From assembly GCA_024803745.1 (NCBI GenBank), contig JANJXV010000006.1:40789501-40853500 (forward strand): a DNA stretch of 64,000 bases, written 5' to 3'. Shown here in pieces: positions 22,870 to 35,136 of this stretch; position 1 is the stretch's first letter; each line of letters begins with the position of its first letter. The stretch is from Megascapheus bottae. Lineage: Eukaryota; Chordata; Mammalia; Rodentia; Geomyidae. The position numbers and the translations under genes were made by a program. Below the pieces are notes generated by a model that was not told the origin of the DNA, ran no database searches, and was given only the letters and a program-made list of their open reading frames with translations.

Positions 22870-23490
22870 TGCAATTTTCCTATAAGCAATATACATCCCC
22901 TTCTGTTAACTCCATTACCGGCATGCCTAAATCCCCAAATAATCACATGCAAAATCATTCTCCTCTTAGAACTTGCCTCATGCCCTTTATATTCTGCCAT
23001 GAGTCATATCAGTGTCTAAAACCACCACAGAACTTAATCCAGGTTATACAATGCCTTTCCTATGGAAATACTTTCCGGCTTCTCTCTTGGACTTTATTTT
23101 GGCTCCAGGATCTCATGCAATTCCATGGGCGCCACACAGTTCCTCTGCCACTCCTGAACCTCCCATCTTCTCCACTGGGTCTGGTGAGGTCAAGCAGCCT
23201 TTCCCTTGGTCATGACTCCTGCTTTCCTCTTCCCTTGAGCTTGTGTCCCTTTCCTGTCTCCTTTCCTTGAATTCTTTTCTCCACAACAAGCTTCTTCCCT
23301 ATCTCAGAGTCCTTTCCATCCCACAGGACACTGGTCACTGGCTGGCTCATCAGGCAGATACCAGGTCGAGAATGAGGCAGGCGACTCAATGTCCTGAGAA
23401 TGTCAATTGGTTCCTTCGTGTTTCAGACATCAGTTTTCTATAAATTAAACAATTTACAGTTTATATCAGCCAATGATTTTTAAATATTCA
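22870..23490. other. unique, pyrimidine-rich sequence
   Basis: The open frame at 22794-23270 starts inside a SINE and is not a gene. Confidence 0.45.
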
Positions 23491-23496
23491 GATATT

Positions 23497-23690
23497 CAAG
23501 CTACTCAAGAAGCTGAGATCTAGAGGTTTTTGGTTTGGAGCCAGCCTGGGCAAAAAAGTCTGTAATCTCCATCTGCAATTAATCATCAAAATGCTGGGCG
23601 GAAGTTCTGGCTCATGTAGTAGAACACCAATTGTGAGCAAGGAAGCCAAGCAATAGCAGGAAGCTCTGAGCTCAAGTCAACTGCTAGCAT
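23497..23690 (+). mobile_element. B1-head SINE, worn
   Basis: Head fragment caagctactcaagaagctga, right arm ctggctcatgtagtagaaca. Confidence 0.75.
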
Positions 23691-23718
23691 GTACATCTGG
23701 GTGCACATGCATCTGTAT

Positions 23719-23762
<44 letters not shown>

Positions 23763-23764
23763 AC
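23719..23764. repeat. (CA)n microsatellite
   Basis: CA array in the tail of the preceding SINE. Confidence 0.95.
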
Positions 23765-24205
23765 AATCCTATCACTTCAAACATCCAATCACTTCACCAA
23801 AAACTAGCACCTTCCAAACCACAGGGCCTCGTGAGAGGAAATGAGTTTAAAGGTTGAGGTGAAGCAAAAGCTCTGAACTTTCTTTTTCCTTAATTGGATT
23901 CAATTCAAAATGTACTGTTTATTTAATTAACTCACTATGTAGGGAACAGGCTTGCATTCTGCCTTGAAGGCAGTAGCTTTTGTAGACTGAGTTTACCAAA
24001 CCAATGACTTCAAACCTGTTCTATTTGTTGCCAAGAAATATCAGTGTTCCATGAAGTTTACTGTCGTGAGGTTTTATACTTGTATCACCAAATAAAGCCA
24101 TTTTCCTCTGATCTTTTTCACCAATGGAATTCCTATGAACTTGGCTTGTTTATAGCTTGCTATGATGATACCCAGACTATTAAAAAAGAGTGAGTACTTT
24201 AATAC

Positions 24206-24206
<1 letters not shown>
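23765..24206. other. unique intergenic sequence
   Basis: Nothing recognisable. Confidence 0.5.

Positions 24207-24256
<50 letters not shown>
24207..24256. repeat. (CA)n microsatellite
   Basis: Pure CA, about 50 bases. Confidence 0.95.
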
Positions 24257-24259
<3 letters not shown>

Positions 24260-24654
24260 TTCATTCACAGCATCCTCCCAGGATAGTTTGATACATCTTT
24301 GATAATAAAGCTCTTCCCGCTCATACCCAATGCTCAAGGAGAAGATTTGTAAGAATAACTTGTGAGTAATTTCCTCCTCTTTCCCACTGTGGTGCAGCCT
24401 ATTTGAAGACAGCTTCGTGCCATGTGACCGAGCCTCTGCCAATCACTGAGAGCAGGAATTGGCTTAGCAGGACTTGGTGTCACCATCTTTGAGTTCAAAT
24501 GCCTGGAGCTGGGAGGTTTCTGCTGCCTAGAGGGTGGAGTCAATGACCAGCACTCATCAGTCAAGTCTTCACAACTCTGGAGATGAGACATTACTTGTTC
24601 TGTGTTATTTATTCCACACTGTTCATGTGGAACAACAGTTTGCCAACTGTCTAC
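24257..24654. other. unique intergenic sequence
   Basis: Nothing recognisable. Confidence 0.5.
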
Positions 24655-24665
24655 AATCTATTAAC

Positions 24666-24910
24666 TTTTTTTTCCCCTTGGGACCAGCACTGGGGCTTAA
24701 ACATGAGACCTTGTAGTCTTGCTTGGCTTTTTACTCAAAGCTGATGATTTACCACTTGAACCACATCTCTACTTTTGACTTTTTGCTGATTGACTGGAGA
24801 TTAGAATCTCACAGATTTGTCTACTGGGCTGGCTTCACACATTGATGCTTAGCTCTCAGCCTCCTGAGCAGCTAAGATGACAGGCATCAGTCACCAGTGC
24901 CCAGTTCCAG
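24666..24910 (-). mobile_element. B1-head dimeric SINE
   Basis: Full minus copy flanked by aatctattaac at 24655-24665 and 24911-24921. Confidence 0.9.
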
Positions 24911-25088
24911 AATCTATTAACATATTCCAGTCAAAATTGAACTAGTGTAGGTTGTAGCGGGAACACAAATGCAGTGGTTATATTCAGGGTACATTATATA
25001 AAACTGAACCTTCCCCATGCACACTGTCACTATGAATGCTCGTCAAATACAAATAAACACTGACAGAGATCTAATTGCTTTAGTTTTT

Positions 25089-25284
25089 TTTTTTTTTTGG
25101 CCAGTCTTGGGCTTGAGCTCAGGGCCTGAGCACTGTCCTTGGACTTTCTCAAGGCTAGAGCTCTACCACTTGAGCCTCAGCGCCACTTCCAGCTTTTTTC
25201 TATGTATGTGGTACCGAGGAATCGAACCCGGGTATTCGTGCATGCTAGGCAAGCACTCTACCACTAGGCCAAACTCCCAGCCCT
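25089..25284 (-). mobile_element. IDL-Geo-like SINE, near consensus
   Basis: One of the best-preserved copies: both A and B boxes of each arm intact and CpGs retained (gaatcgaacccgggtattcg). Flanked by gctttagttttt at 25077-25088 and 25285-25296. Probably young. Confidence 0.95.
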
Positions 25285-25456
25285 GCTTTAGTTTTTAATA
25301 ATAAAAGTCATTGTATATCTGTGAAGGTTCAATCAAAGTCTAGACTAAGAGTTGTTATTTCATGGGGATTTAGGTTTGAAATATAGCAAATTAGGCAAGC
25401 ACTCCGGCAAGATATACTTTCCCTCCATTACATGGCTTAAAAAAATTAAAAACAGC

Positions 25457-25650
25457 CCAGCCAGGCATTTGGCCTAGTGGTAGAGTGCTTGCCTTACATA
25501 CATGAAGACCTGGGTTAGATTCCTCAGTACCACATATACAGAAAAAGCTGGAAATGGTGTTGTGACTCAAGTGGTAGAGCTCTGGCCTTGAGAAAGCCCA
25601 AGGACAGTGTTCAGGCCCTGAGTTCAAGCCCTGGACTGGCAAAAAAACCC
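25457..25650 (+). mobile_element. IDL-Geo-like SINE
   Basis: Left arm tttggcctagtggtagagtg; right arm tgactcaagtggtagagctc; tail of A and AAACC units. Confidence 0.92.
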
Positions 25651-25829
25651 AAAACCAAAACCAGCTATGATGGTTACTGTCAAGATAGAAGACTAAGATG
25701 AAGGCTTGCCATGAATCCTGTTTAGCTATTCAAATGAATAGTTACTGAATGACTATTATAGCCTTAGAAAGGCGAAGGTGTTCAGAGGCTATGGTATCTT
25801 CTAGTTATTCCGTGAGTCAGTGCCTTCTG

Positions 25830-26070
25830 ACATTTATTAGGTGCTGAACCTTTGTAGTTCTCTCCTGAGACTTTACATGCATTGTTTTCTTTTATCCTTA
25901 CACTACCATCCTGCACTAACACCTTCATAGTACGTTAACATTACACACCAGGAGATTCACAGCAATTCATTGACTTGTCTGCTGAGATCACGCTGGTAAG
26001 TGGGAAAAGGAAGATCTTACTCAGATGTTTCTGACTCTGTAGCTCAAAGCTCTTTCTACCATCAGAAATG
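25830..26070 (-). repeat. MIR relic, long
   Basis: Reverse MIR: ggtgctgaacctttgtag, actttacatgcattgttttc, caccaggagattcacagc and gctggtaagtggg. Confidence 0.75.
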
Positions 26071-26344
26071 TACCTCTGCTGGGAAATAGGTGCTCCCTGG
26101 CAATGCACAAGACGAGACAAGACAAGATTGTGAATTTTATGAGGAGTGGATCATTCTCATTTTCTCTCAGTTTATTCCCTCAGTTGCCCAGGACTTAGGA
26201 ATACTTTGTGGTTTTTCTTGTTGTAGCACAGCAGATGGGCCTCTCACCTGCGAGGCCAGGGCTGGTGATCACACACAATGACACACTCGTCTCACACATT
26301 CCACATAGTAAATCCTAGCCCTTGACCATTAACAAGTGCATTAT

Positions 26345-26524
26345 CTGCCCTTTTATTAATTTCTGGCACTTGAACTATGAACCATACCCTAGTCCTTTGC
26401 TTTTAGTTTGTTTTACAAATAGGATCTCAAGCTAACCTTTTCTGAGCTGGCCTGAAACTACCATCTTTCTATCTCTGCCTCTCGAGTAGCTGGGATCACA
26501 GGTGTAGTCCACCATGCCCATCTG
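26345..26524 (-). mobile_element. older B1-ID dimer
   Basis: Reverse ID-like unit then B1 head (tcgagtagctgggatcacag). Confidence 0.7.
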
Positions 26525-27216
26525 ACAGGGTTTTTACATGGATGGTCTCTGACAATTAAGCTTTGAAAATAACAGAGTGTAGCTGTGTACAGATCTGGTC
26601 AGCCCTGACAGCATGCTAACTGGCAATAGCTGCAATGCCATAAGAACTGGGAGGAGAGGAACATGTGGGAAGCTAGATGGACTGGCTCTGTGAAGGAAGC
26701 AGACTTGGTGACCTGGACAGCTCCTTATTTCCAAGTCATCCTGAAAAGGGGCCTTGTGATGGGTAGCATGCAAAGGACATAACGTGGAGGGTGGGCGAGT
26801 TGCTCAGGACTGGCGAAATGTGAGCCTGGAAGAGGCGTCCTGTGATATCGGTGGGGACAAATGTTGGCTCAGCAGAGAGAAGGTTCAAGAATGTCATTGA
26901 TGACTTCAGCAAAGGCAGATTCAGATGAGTGACTGGGCAAGGGGCCAGCAGGGAGTGAGGAGAGAAAATGGGAGGAAGGGGAAGGAAATGGTGATGTTAG
27001 GGAAGCAGAGATGAGACAAATGCCCACAGGAGGGGTGTGGCTGGCCCAGAAGCACCTTCCTCAGACCCAAGGCAGAAATTTCTCTGCTGAAAGTAGGAGA
27101 CAGACTACTTTCCTGTCTCTCACTTAGGGAGACTCAGCTGAAACAGCTTCAGAGTAGCAAGGAGAATGAGACTGAAAGTCGATGTCTTTGCAAAGTTTTA
27201 AGAGAGGCTCCACATG

Positions 27217-27217
<1 letters not shown>
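26525..27217. other. unique purine-rich intergenic sequence
   Basis: No exon or clear transposon. Confidence 0.5.

Positions 27218-27262
<45 letters not shown>
27218..27262. repeat. (GT)n microsatellite
   Basis: Pure GT, about 45 bases. Confidence 0.95.
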
Positions 27263-27264
<2 letters not shown>

Positions 27265-27609
27265 CTGGAGAGAAACTTCACAGCCTTCATCAGACTTTCA
27301 AGGGATTGTGACCCAAAGCTATTTAGGACCCATTGATGGACTCTATCTTAATTTAAAGTGCAAGGAGATCAAGCCTCCAGATATCATGTGATTGGCCCAT
27401 GGTTGTATGACTACCTACAGGTTTGATCTGAATGTATAGCACCAATCCACAGGTTACCTGATCTTTGAATTTCTTCCAGAACGCCACCTCCCTGCCCAGG
27501 CAGTATGACAATCTACAAAGGCTCAGCTAGATGCTAACCTTTCTTACATAAAATGTAGTGCTGTTTCTCAGTCTAGCTCCCTGCAGAGACCAGCAATCCT
27601 CAAATTGTT

Positions 27610-27750
27610 CTCAGTGCAAATGAAACCTTTTTCATCATTCCCATCATATGTGAGAAAGGTGAGGCTTAGCTCCCACTGAGGACAATGGGGCCAGAGCTTA
27701 TCCAGTGAATGGCTGAACCTGCTCAGAGATGTTTGCTCTCAGGCACACAG
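27610..27750 (-). repeat. possible MIR relic
   Basis: gagaaaggtgaggcttagc and gtgaatggctgaacctg resemble reverse MIR. Confidence 0.4.
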
Positions 27751-29490
27751 AAAGAAGAGAACTGAGAGGGCCACGGGGGAATTTATAGGCTCTCACATCC
27801 ACCCACAATCCACTGACTAGCCCTTAGGCACCAGATTTTCTTCAGCTGAAAGGGAGCCTGGGAAATATAATCTTCCATCATAACTAGTAGAGTGGGCCAA
27901 CTATGTCAGTTCACCTGGACTGTTACAGTGTTTGCACTGAAAATTCCACATCCCAGGAAACTTATCCTTACACCAATCTGATGTAGTCAAAGACAGATTC
28001 CATAACAAGGCAAATGATCTGGCAAATTAGGAGTATAAGATAGAACAATTTCGTTAATAGCAGTAGAGGTACTATGGGTATGCTTAAAAGTTTTTTTGAA
28101 AATTTTAAGCTTCAAGTGTCATAGAACTGAATCTATTCATTGGCATCTTTTATAAATTTCTCGTGACTTACAAAAATATGCTACTCAGGATATGTTTCAA
28201 CTATCTTACAGTGAGTCACGATGATGTTATAATTTCCATCTGTGAGCCAGTTGGCTCTTTACCAAGAACTTGTACTGGGCTCCCTCCCTGGGAACTGAGA
28301 TTTTTTTTAATATCAAAATATATTTTATTCTGGACCTCTTTCAGATCTGATTCAAATTACAGTTGTCAAAGCAATACAATGCAAAGGGAAACTGCAACAA
28401 CAACAACAACAACAAAAAATGTGCCTAGAAAGGATAAAAGAGTCATTGGGGACAAATCATTGTGATGTGCAACCAAATACATTGTAAGTGTAATTAACAT
28501 GGTCCAGAACAGCATAGAACATCTTGGAACTGAGATTTTTAAGAGTAGCAGTTTTGGAGAGCAACTCCAGGTGACTCTGAGCTCCATCCTGAGAAGTCTT
28601 ATGATTTCGGCACTACTGCCCTAGCCTATTCCTTCATTATATCTTAAATAAGTAGAAACTCTGAAATACGGTGCCCAATCCTTATTCTCTGTAAACTCTA
28701 GTCTATGATCCATGTGACAAAAATTAGTTAAGAGCTGGAGGGAATGTATCACCAGCCATGTAGAGGAAGGGATTTCCTTTACCAGGCTTCTACCATGACC
28801 AGACTCATTTCCATAATCTCAGAGAAGATAAGACACTAACCCAACTAATACCCAAGAAGCAGGGGTAGAGCCAGTACAGAAAGCAGATCTGCCTAATTTC
28901 AAATTCCGCTTGTGGTGTCATACTTTGGAGTTGGTGGTTGAAGAGAGAAAAACACCACAGAGATGGGCAAATAGAAAGTATCAGAGACCTGACAGGCAAT
29001 TCCTGTAAAGGTTGCAAGGAGATTGGATGAGATGTCAGAGGCAGTCAGATTCAGATTCTTCCACAATATGAAAACCAAGCTAGGGAGCAGCTGACATTTC
29101 TGGAGGCCTTTGGCTGTCTGGAAAGTCAAGCCAGGCCAGGCGTGATGTCTCTGGAACAGCTGTTTAGATCAGAGAGATTAGTCTAGAGACAGGCGTCAGA
29201 TGGCTGGGAATAAGAAAAGATCAAGGTGATTTAGGCGTGAATAGCTCTGGAGGCCCTTACCAACTTAGAGAATGTTTCACAACTGGCTTCATCTTTTCAA
29301 GGACCCTTTTCCACGTTCTTCTTTCCTCTCCTCTCTTCTCCTCTCCCCTCCTCTTCTCTTCTTTTGGATTTTCTCAAGCTTGGAGTTGTCCTGGATTTTT
29401 GTAGAAACTGGTCTTTGCCAAACAGCATCATCTTTGCCAGACAAAAATACTGGTAATGGCTTCTAGTAAATAGTCCTTGAAGCTTCCAAA
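27751..29490. other. unique intergenic sequence
   Basis: A long stretch with little repeat. A short (CAA)n run lies at about 28393-28415. No splice-flanked open frame found. Confidence 0.5.
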
Positions 29491-29510
29491 GTTTGCATTC
29501 TTGATTTTTC

Positions 29511-29600
29511 TTTTCTTTTCTCTCTCTTTCTCTTATTCTCTCTCTCTTTCCTTCCTCTTTCTTTCTTTCTTTCTTTCTCTCTTTCTTTCTCTCTTTCTTT

Positions 29601-29644
<44 letters not shown>

Positions 29645-29869
29645 TCCTTCCTTCCTTCCTTCCTTCTTTATTTTGCCAGTCCTGGGGACTTGAACTCAGG
29701 GCCTGGGTGCTTAGGGCTATCATTTGAGCTATAACATCACTTCTGACTTTTTTTGAGTAGTTATTGGAGATAAGAGTCTCACTTTTCTGCCTGGGTTGGC
29801 TTTGAACAATGATCCTCAGATCCAAGTCTTCTAGCTAGGATTACAAGCGTGAGCCACTGGTGCCTGGAT
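29511..29869 (-). mobile_element. B1-head SINE with tail expanded into a CTTT array
   Basis: The SINE body is 29672-29869. Its plus-strand 5' side is a 160-base CTTT/CTCT/CTTC array in place of the expected poly-T. Both are enclosed by one target duplication, cattcttgatttttc, at 29496-29510 and 29870-29884. Confidence 0.92.
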
Positions 29870-29884
29870 CATTCTTGATTTTTC

Positions 29885-30655
29885 AAAACAGAACTACTCA
29901 AGAGGGTAGCGAGTTCTGGGAAGCTAAGGCTGTGGTCTAAATTTCCCCTGAAAGTCTCAACCACTGATGAGATTCCGTATGTGTATCAATCATACCATTT
30001 CCACCCTTATTCTCTGTTCCTGTCACTCCAAGTATGAGAAGAAAGATGATTAAAATAAAGGAGAAGTTCCTAAGACTTCACCTTCTACTTCTCCTTTTCC
30101 TTTTCCAACATAAAATTATCTGGCAACTTGGCAACAGCACTTGGGAAGAGTAGGGGGAAAATCAGCAAATTTAATTTTTTCCCCATGCATTTTGCAGCAG
30201 TTGTGGGAATATTTATCTCATTTGGGCATGCAAATAGCATAAATGCCACTGGCACGGAAACATTTCTTCCTGTCATCAGGGATTAGGTATAAAGTTTGGA
30301 GATAAGTTCATTTGTCAGTTTTATTGGTGAGAAAACAGAAGGGGGAAGACTTTCATCCAAGTCCTTGAGGAGGTCAGTGATTCTCTATTTGGAAACTGTG
30401 AATAAAAATGGTGACAGGTGGATCTGCTCTTCTTCTGGTCCCAGGCTGACTTTGGGATCTTTCTTCCTTGACATATATGAAGTAATAAAACTAACTTGTA
30501 ACTTTAATTAAATAGAGGAAAAAGTCCCCTGTGCAGAAGTCAAATGGGTGATCCATCCACCTCATAAAATCTTAATAAACCCAAATCAACACCCTTAATT
30601 GGCTACTCTTCATGTGTAAGCCATTGTGCTAGGAGCAAGCACAACATTTCTTAAG
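29885..30655. other. unique sequence with an octamer-like site
   Basis: Includes 30100-30300, an AT-rich block with the octamer atgcaaat at 30228-30235. No repeat recognised. Confidence 0.4.
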
Positions 30656-30659
30656 GGTT

Positions 30660-30792
30660 TAAGAGGGAAAGTGAAATAAAAACATGGGTATCAATGTTCA
30701 AGAAGTAATGCACCCACTCCCTGACAAAAGTAACTGTCACCTCTCTATACATTACCCCGACAATAAAATACAATTTTAAAAAAATCTAAAAA
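30660..30792 (+). mobile_element. L1 3' end stub
   Basis: Shared L1 tail: catgggtatcaatgttca, gtaatgcaccc, then attaccccgacaataaaat. Confidence 0.8.
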
Positions 30793-33360
30793 AGAGAAAC
30801 CATGTGCTACATTAGCAAAAATCTGTGTTAAAGCAGAGGTGAATTATTATATATTTCAAATTCCATTGAAAGACTCCTAAGTGCAATATTCCACTGAGTG
30901 CTAAAATGAAGTTTCAGCATCCTCCAGCAAGAATAACATAGGCCTCTAGACTCCACTCAGCATTGTTAAAAAATAGATAAATAAAGACACTTTACGTGTT
31001 CAGTGAAAAGTACTGATGCATAAGCTAACTCTGGTTGGGGTGCAGAGGACATGCTGCCTGCTCCTTCAAATAGATACCTTAGAATGTTCTAGTGATTAGG
31101 ATCATTGTGTCCCTTACTTGGTGGCATCACAGCTGGGTTGGGACAGCATTCAACAAACACAATTGACAGTCTTGCATCGTCCTATTTGGTATCAAGTTCA
31201 CATCCAGGAAGATTATGGTGGTGTCTCATCTATATATTGATAGCACTGAGGATTCAGGAATTCAGCACAGACTGGACACAGTGGAACTAATAAGTACTGG
31301 TATTTTAACTACCTGTTTAAAAGAAACTTAAAAATGACAGGCATTTGAAGATTCTTGAGCAAAACAGAGAGGGCTCAGTCTGGGCCAACCATTCAGAGAG
31401 AGAGAATTTGCTCTCTCGGGTGAAGGAGGGACACAGTTGGTTCTCATACTGAAACACTTGATGGATACTTTTGACTACAGCAAAGAGCCACGTCCTTCTG
31501 CCCAGGCAGTTTGTCTCTAGGGGCCTTAGAAGTCTAGGGTCATGTAAGGACCAGACAATTCAAGGTTATCTGAAAGAATTGTAATTGCTTGTGGTGGGGA
31601 TGGGGTTCAAAGCTTCCAAGTTTTGATAGAAACAGGGCAGATCAGGGACTGTAGGACAATTAGGGACAGCAATGAAGAATGAAGCCAACTGCTAAGAAAT
31701 GGAACACCCAGAAGCAGTCCCCAGACTCCAGGGAGATAGTGGGGAAGGGAGGGGACTTGGGTTTGGAGTTACAGAAACACAGCTACATGGGAGTTCAAAG
31801 CCAATACCTCTGTGCCCATCAGACAAGGGCTGCCTGGCTGGAAGACATGGGGTTTTTCTGTTGATTCTTGGTCCAGCAGTAGCTAGATATTTAGAAAATT
31901 CCACCATCTGCATTCAAGTTTTGGAGTGCAACAGACTCAAGAAGATGAATGTAAGGAAGAGATTTTCCTGGCACTTTGCTAAAGGTAGCTGTTAAGATCA
32001 GAATTGTCTCACTATGTGGAAAAATGACCCACTTGCCGGACACATTTAAGTAGCATTAGAATATCCACGTCTGTGTTCTCTGATAGTCTCTGAAAGTGTG
32101 TTGTTGCACATGAAACTAAGAGGACCTTCTTGCCCTCTTGTTCTCTCCTAATTTGTGAGAAAACAACTCTTTGGCCCCCTAACTCTTTTGAACTGAGATC
32201 GTTCAAAGCACAGAACTCATCATGTATGCAGTATCTGTTGATACCGATAGTCATTACATTCATAAGTTGTTCAGTATTTACTGCACCCAGTCAAGTTCCC
32301 TTCAAACAGCAGTAAATATTTTTGTAAAACATTTTAGTAAGTCAGAGGTTTAAGAGTAGCTTACTTAGCCCTGAGTCTCACGTGAGGTAGTGAAGTATCA
32401 ACAAGGGCTATAATCACCTGAAAGCTTGACTGAGTTTGGAAGGCTAGTCTCCAATATGGCCAATTCTTACTGCAGGCCATTGCTAGCAGACCTGTTTCCT
32501 TTCCATATGGCTTCCCAAGTGTCTTCATGGTCTTCATGCTAAGTGTCATTTTCCCCCAGATCAAATGATCCAGGGAAGAGCAAGGCTGAAGTGTCAGTCA
32601 TTTTTATGACCTCATCTCAGAACTTATCCAATGATGCCATTTCTTTTGATAGAGAGGAATCCCAAGAATATGTGTGACAGGAGACATTGGGGACCACTCT
32701 GGAGGCTGGTGACCACAAGCTAAGTATAAAGCCGATTCCTGGATTGTATTATCCTATGATCCTCATTCTATACAGAAAACAGTGTAAATGGTTTTTCCCA
32801 AAATTTAGCCATGTCCAAACAGCCCATGATTTTAACTTCTAAGGAATAAAGTTCAGGCTCTGTTTTCATTCAATACATAAGCATGAGACAGGCATCACTG
32901 TAGCTGTAGGATCTAAATACAGGTCAGGAAGTTGCAGGCCCTAGGGCTCGTTACACAGACAGACAGCCCTATACTTAATGCTAGAGCTCTTGGTGGGCAA
33001 GAATAGTCTTCCTAGAGAGCAAGGTTTTTAGATAAGTCTTTATGGAGCTGGGCACATTCTCAAGTATGGATGCTCCTTGTCTCCAGGCTTGGCATTCCAG
33101 GGTGGTGTGTATGCGGGGGAGGGGGGGAAGGGAGAGGATCCTGAGGGAATCTCTCATCTTCACTTGCTAGGTTGTGGTCTATGTTACCTACTATACACTG
33201 TATGATTACTTGAAGGGTGCCATGGGGTCTGAAATCCAGAGATTCAAGTTTTACAGACATCCTATTTTTCTTGATAGCCTTTGGGTAACTTCTGGCAATT
33301 TCTTACACATGCTTTGTCTCCAGCTTCTCGTGAACAATCCTTCCGGCCATTGGAGGTACA
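30793..33360. other. unique intergenic sequence
   Basis: About 2.5 kb with no clear transposon. Opposing open frames at 31692-31995 and 32012-32315 lack splice context and family resemblance. Confidence 0.5.
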
Positions 33361-33440
33361 GAAAGAAGGGTAGTTGTGAGGATTAAATATAATGAATGAT
33401 GAAATGTGTGCTCTCGGCAGTTCAAAGCTCTACCTCCTGG
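33360..33440 (+). repeat. short MIR fragment
   Basis: gttgtgaggattaaatataatgaa-type stretch, in the MIR core orientation. Confidence 0.5.
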
Positions 33441-33951
33441 GTAATGTGAAGCCATGAGCTTTAGGCCTTCTGCCACCTACTTCTTGAGGCTGACAACCCC
33501 TCTTCCTGCACAGTGTAGACACTGAGGGGATAAGATATGTAGTTCATCTGTTCAGTGGACATTGTTGGCTCTTTTCCCTCTTTTCCCAAGGGTTGTCCAT
33601 GTACTAGGCTATCTATGAACAGACTCAGAGACCCCCAGTTGTCTGTTTCAGATTCTGGATGATAAAAAATAGGGAAGAGAGAATCAACCCGCAAGACCCA
33701 TGACCACCTAATCTTTGATAAGGGAGCCAAAAAAAAAATAGAACTGAAGAAAGACAGCCTCTTCAACAAGCAGTGCTGGCAGAATTGGTTTAGCATCTGC
33801 AGAAAACTAAAGTTGGATCCTTCTATGTCACCCTGCACCACGATTAATTCCAAATAAATCAAAGACCTTGAGGTAAAAGCAGATACACTGAAAACTTTAC
33901 AAGAAGGAATAGGAGATACACTAGGTCTCCTCAGCATAGGCAGAAACATTC

Positions 33952-35136
33952 GTTTTTTTCATTTTTTAATTTTTTTAAATATTTTTATTGTAATTAATAA
34001 AAGGGTTACATGATATTTGTCAGATAGAAGGAGCATTAATTCACATACATTGATACCCTTTCACATGTCTTGGTCCCCATTACCCTCCCCCCCCTCTTGG
34101 TTTTCCCCCCTTCCCTGTCCAATTTCAAGTAACCAAATACAAATGTATCCAATATATCAGATAACAAAGTGAGATATTGTGACAATATGAGATAACCAAG
34201 GAACAGCAAAAGAGATGAGAGATAACATAGCACATTAAGGACAGCAATCATTCATTATATGGCTTTTGTTTCAATATCCTAGAGGTCCATTCAATTAGCT
34301 TCATACTATACGGCCTTATGTATCAAGGGTTTGCTCTATTGCAAATCTCTGCTAGTAGATCCCAAGGTTTCCACTAGTTATGATGAATGAGGGAAACCAT
34401 TGAGCCTAAGTTCCTTTGAGTCTGGCTTACTTCACTTAATATGATTTTTTCTAAGTCTTTCCATTTCCTAACAAATGGGGCAATGTCATTTTTTCTGACA
34501 GCAGCATAGAATTCCATTGTGTACAAATACCACATCTTGTGGATCCATTCATCAACTGAGGGACATCTAGGTTGGTTTCATATCTTTGCTATGGTGAATA
34601 ATGCTGCAATGAACATTGATGTGCTAGTGGATTTAGTATGCCCTAGTTTCTGGATGGTTGGGTAAATGCCAAGTAGTGGAATTGCTGGGTCATAGGGGAG
34701 TTCTATGTTTAGCCTTTTGAGGCACTGCCATACTGCTTTCCATAGTGGTTGAATGAGTTTGCACTCCCACCAACAGTATAGTAGTGATCCCTCCTGGCCA
34801 CATCCCCTCCAGCATCTGTTGTTATTAGTTAGTGAGGTGGAATCTTAGCGTTATTTTGATTTGCATTTCTTTTTTTTTTTTTGGCCTGTCCTGGGCTTGA
34901 GCTCAGGGCCTGAGCACTGTCCTTGGACTTTCTCAAGGCTAGAGCTCTACCACTTGAGCCTCAGCACCACTTCCGGCTTTTTTCTATGTATGTGGTACCA
35001 AGGAATCGAACCCAGGTCTTTGTGCATGCTAGGCAAGCACTTGAACCACTAGGCCAAACTCCTGGCCCTGATTTGCATTTCTTTTATGACTAGAGATGTT
35101 GAGCATTTCTTCATGTGTCTATAGGCCATTTTTGTT
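33952..35136 (-). mobile_element. L1 inserted into the outer L1
   Basis: Minus-strand L1 3' UTR and ORF2 end. The insertion duplicated ggcagaaacattc (outer L1 ORF2 sequence) at 33939-33951 and 35137-35149. ORF2 frame is broken. Confidence 0.92.
34874..35069 (-). mobile_element. IDL-Geo-like SINE inside the nested L1
   Basis: Near-consensus minus dimer. Flanked by gatttgcatttctttt at 34858-34873 and 35070-35085, which is L1 ORF2 sequence. The youngest of the three insertions. Confidence 0.93.

Noticed and set aside
22794..23270. 158-codon plus-strand open frame
   Set aside because: Starts in the ID arm of a SINE and continues into unique sequence without coding character.
25089..25284. tRNA-like A and B boxes suggesting a tRNA gene
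   Set aside because: No anticodon stem or full cloverleaf; target duplications and tail show it is a SINE.
33461..33949. 162-codon minus-strand open frame
   Set aside because: Half of it is antisense to L1 ORF2; no gene signal.
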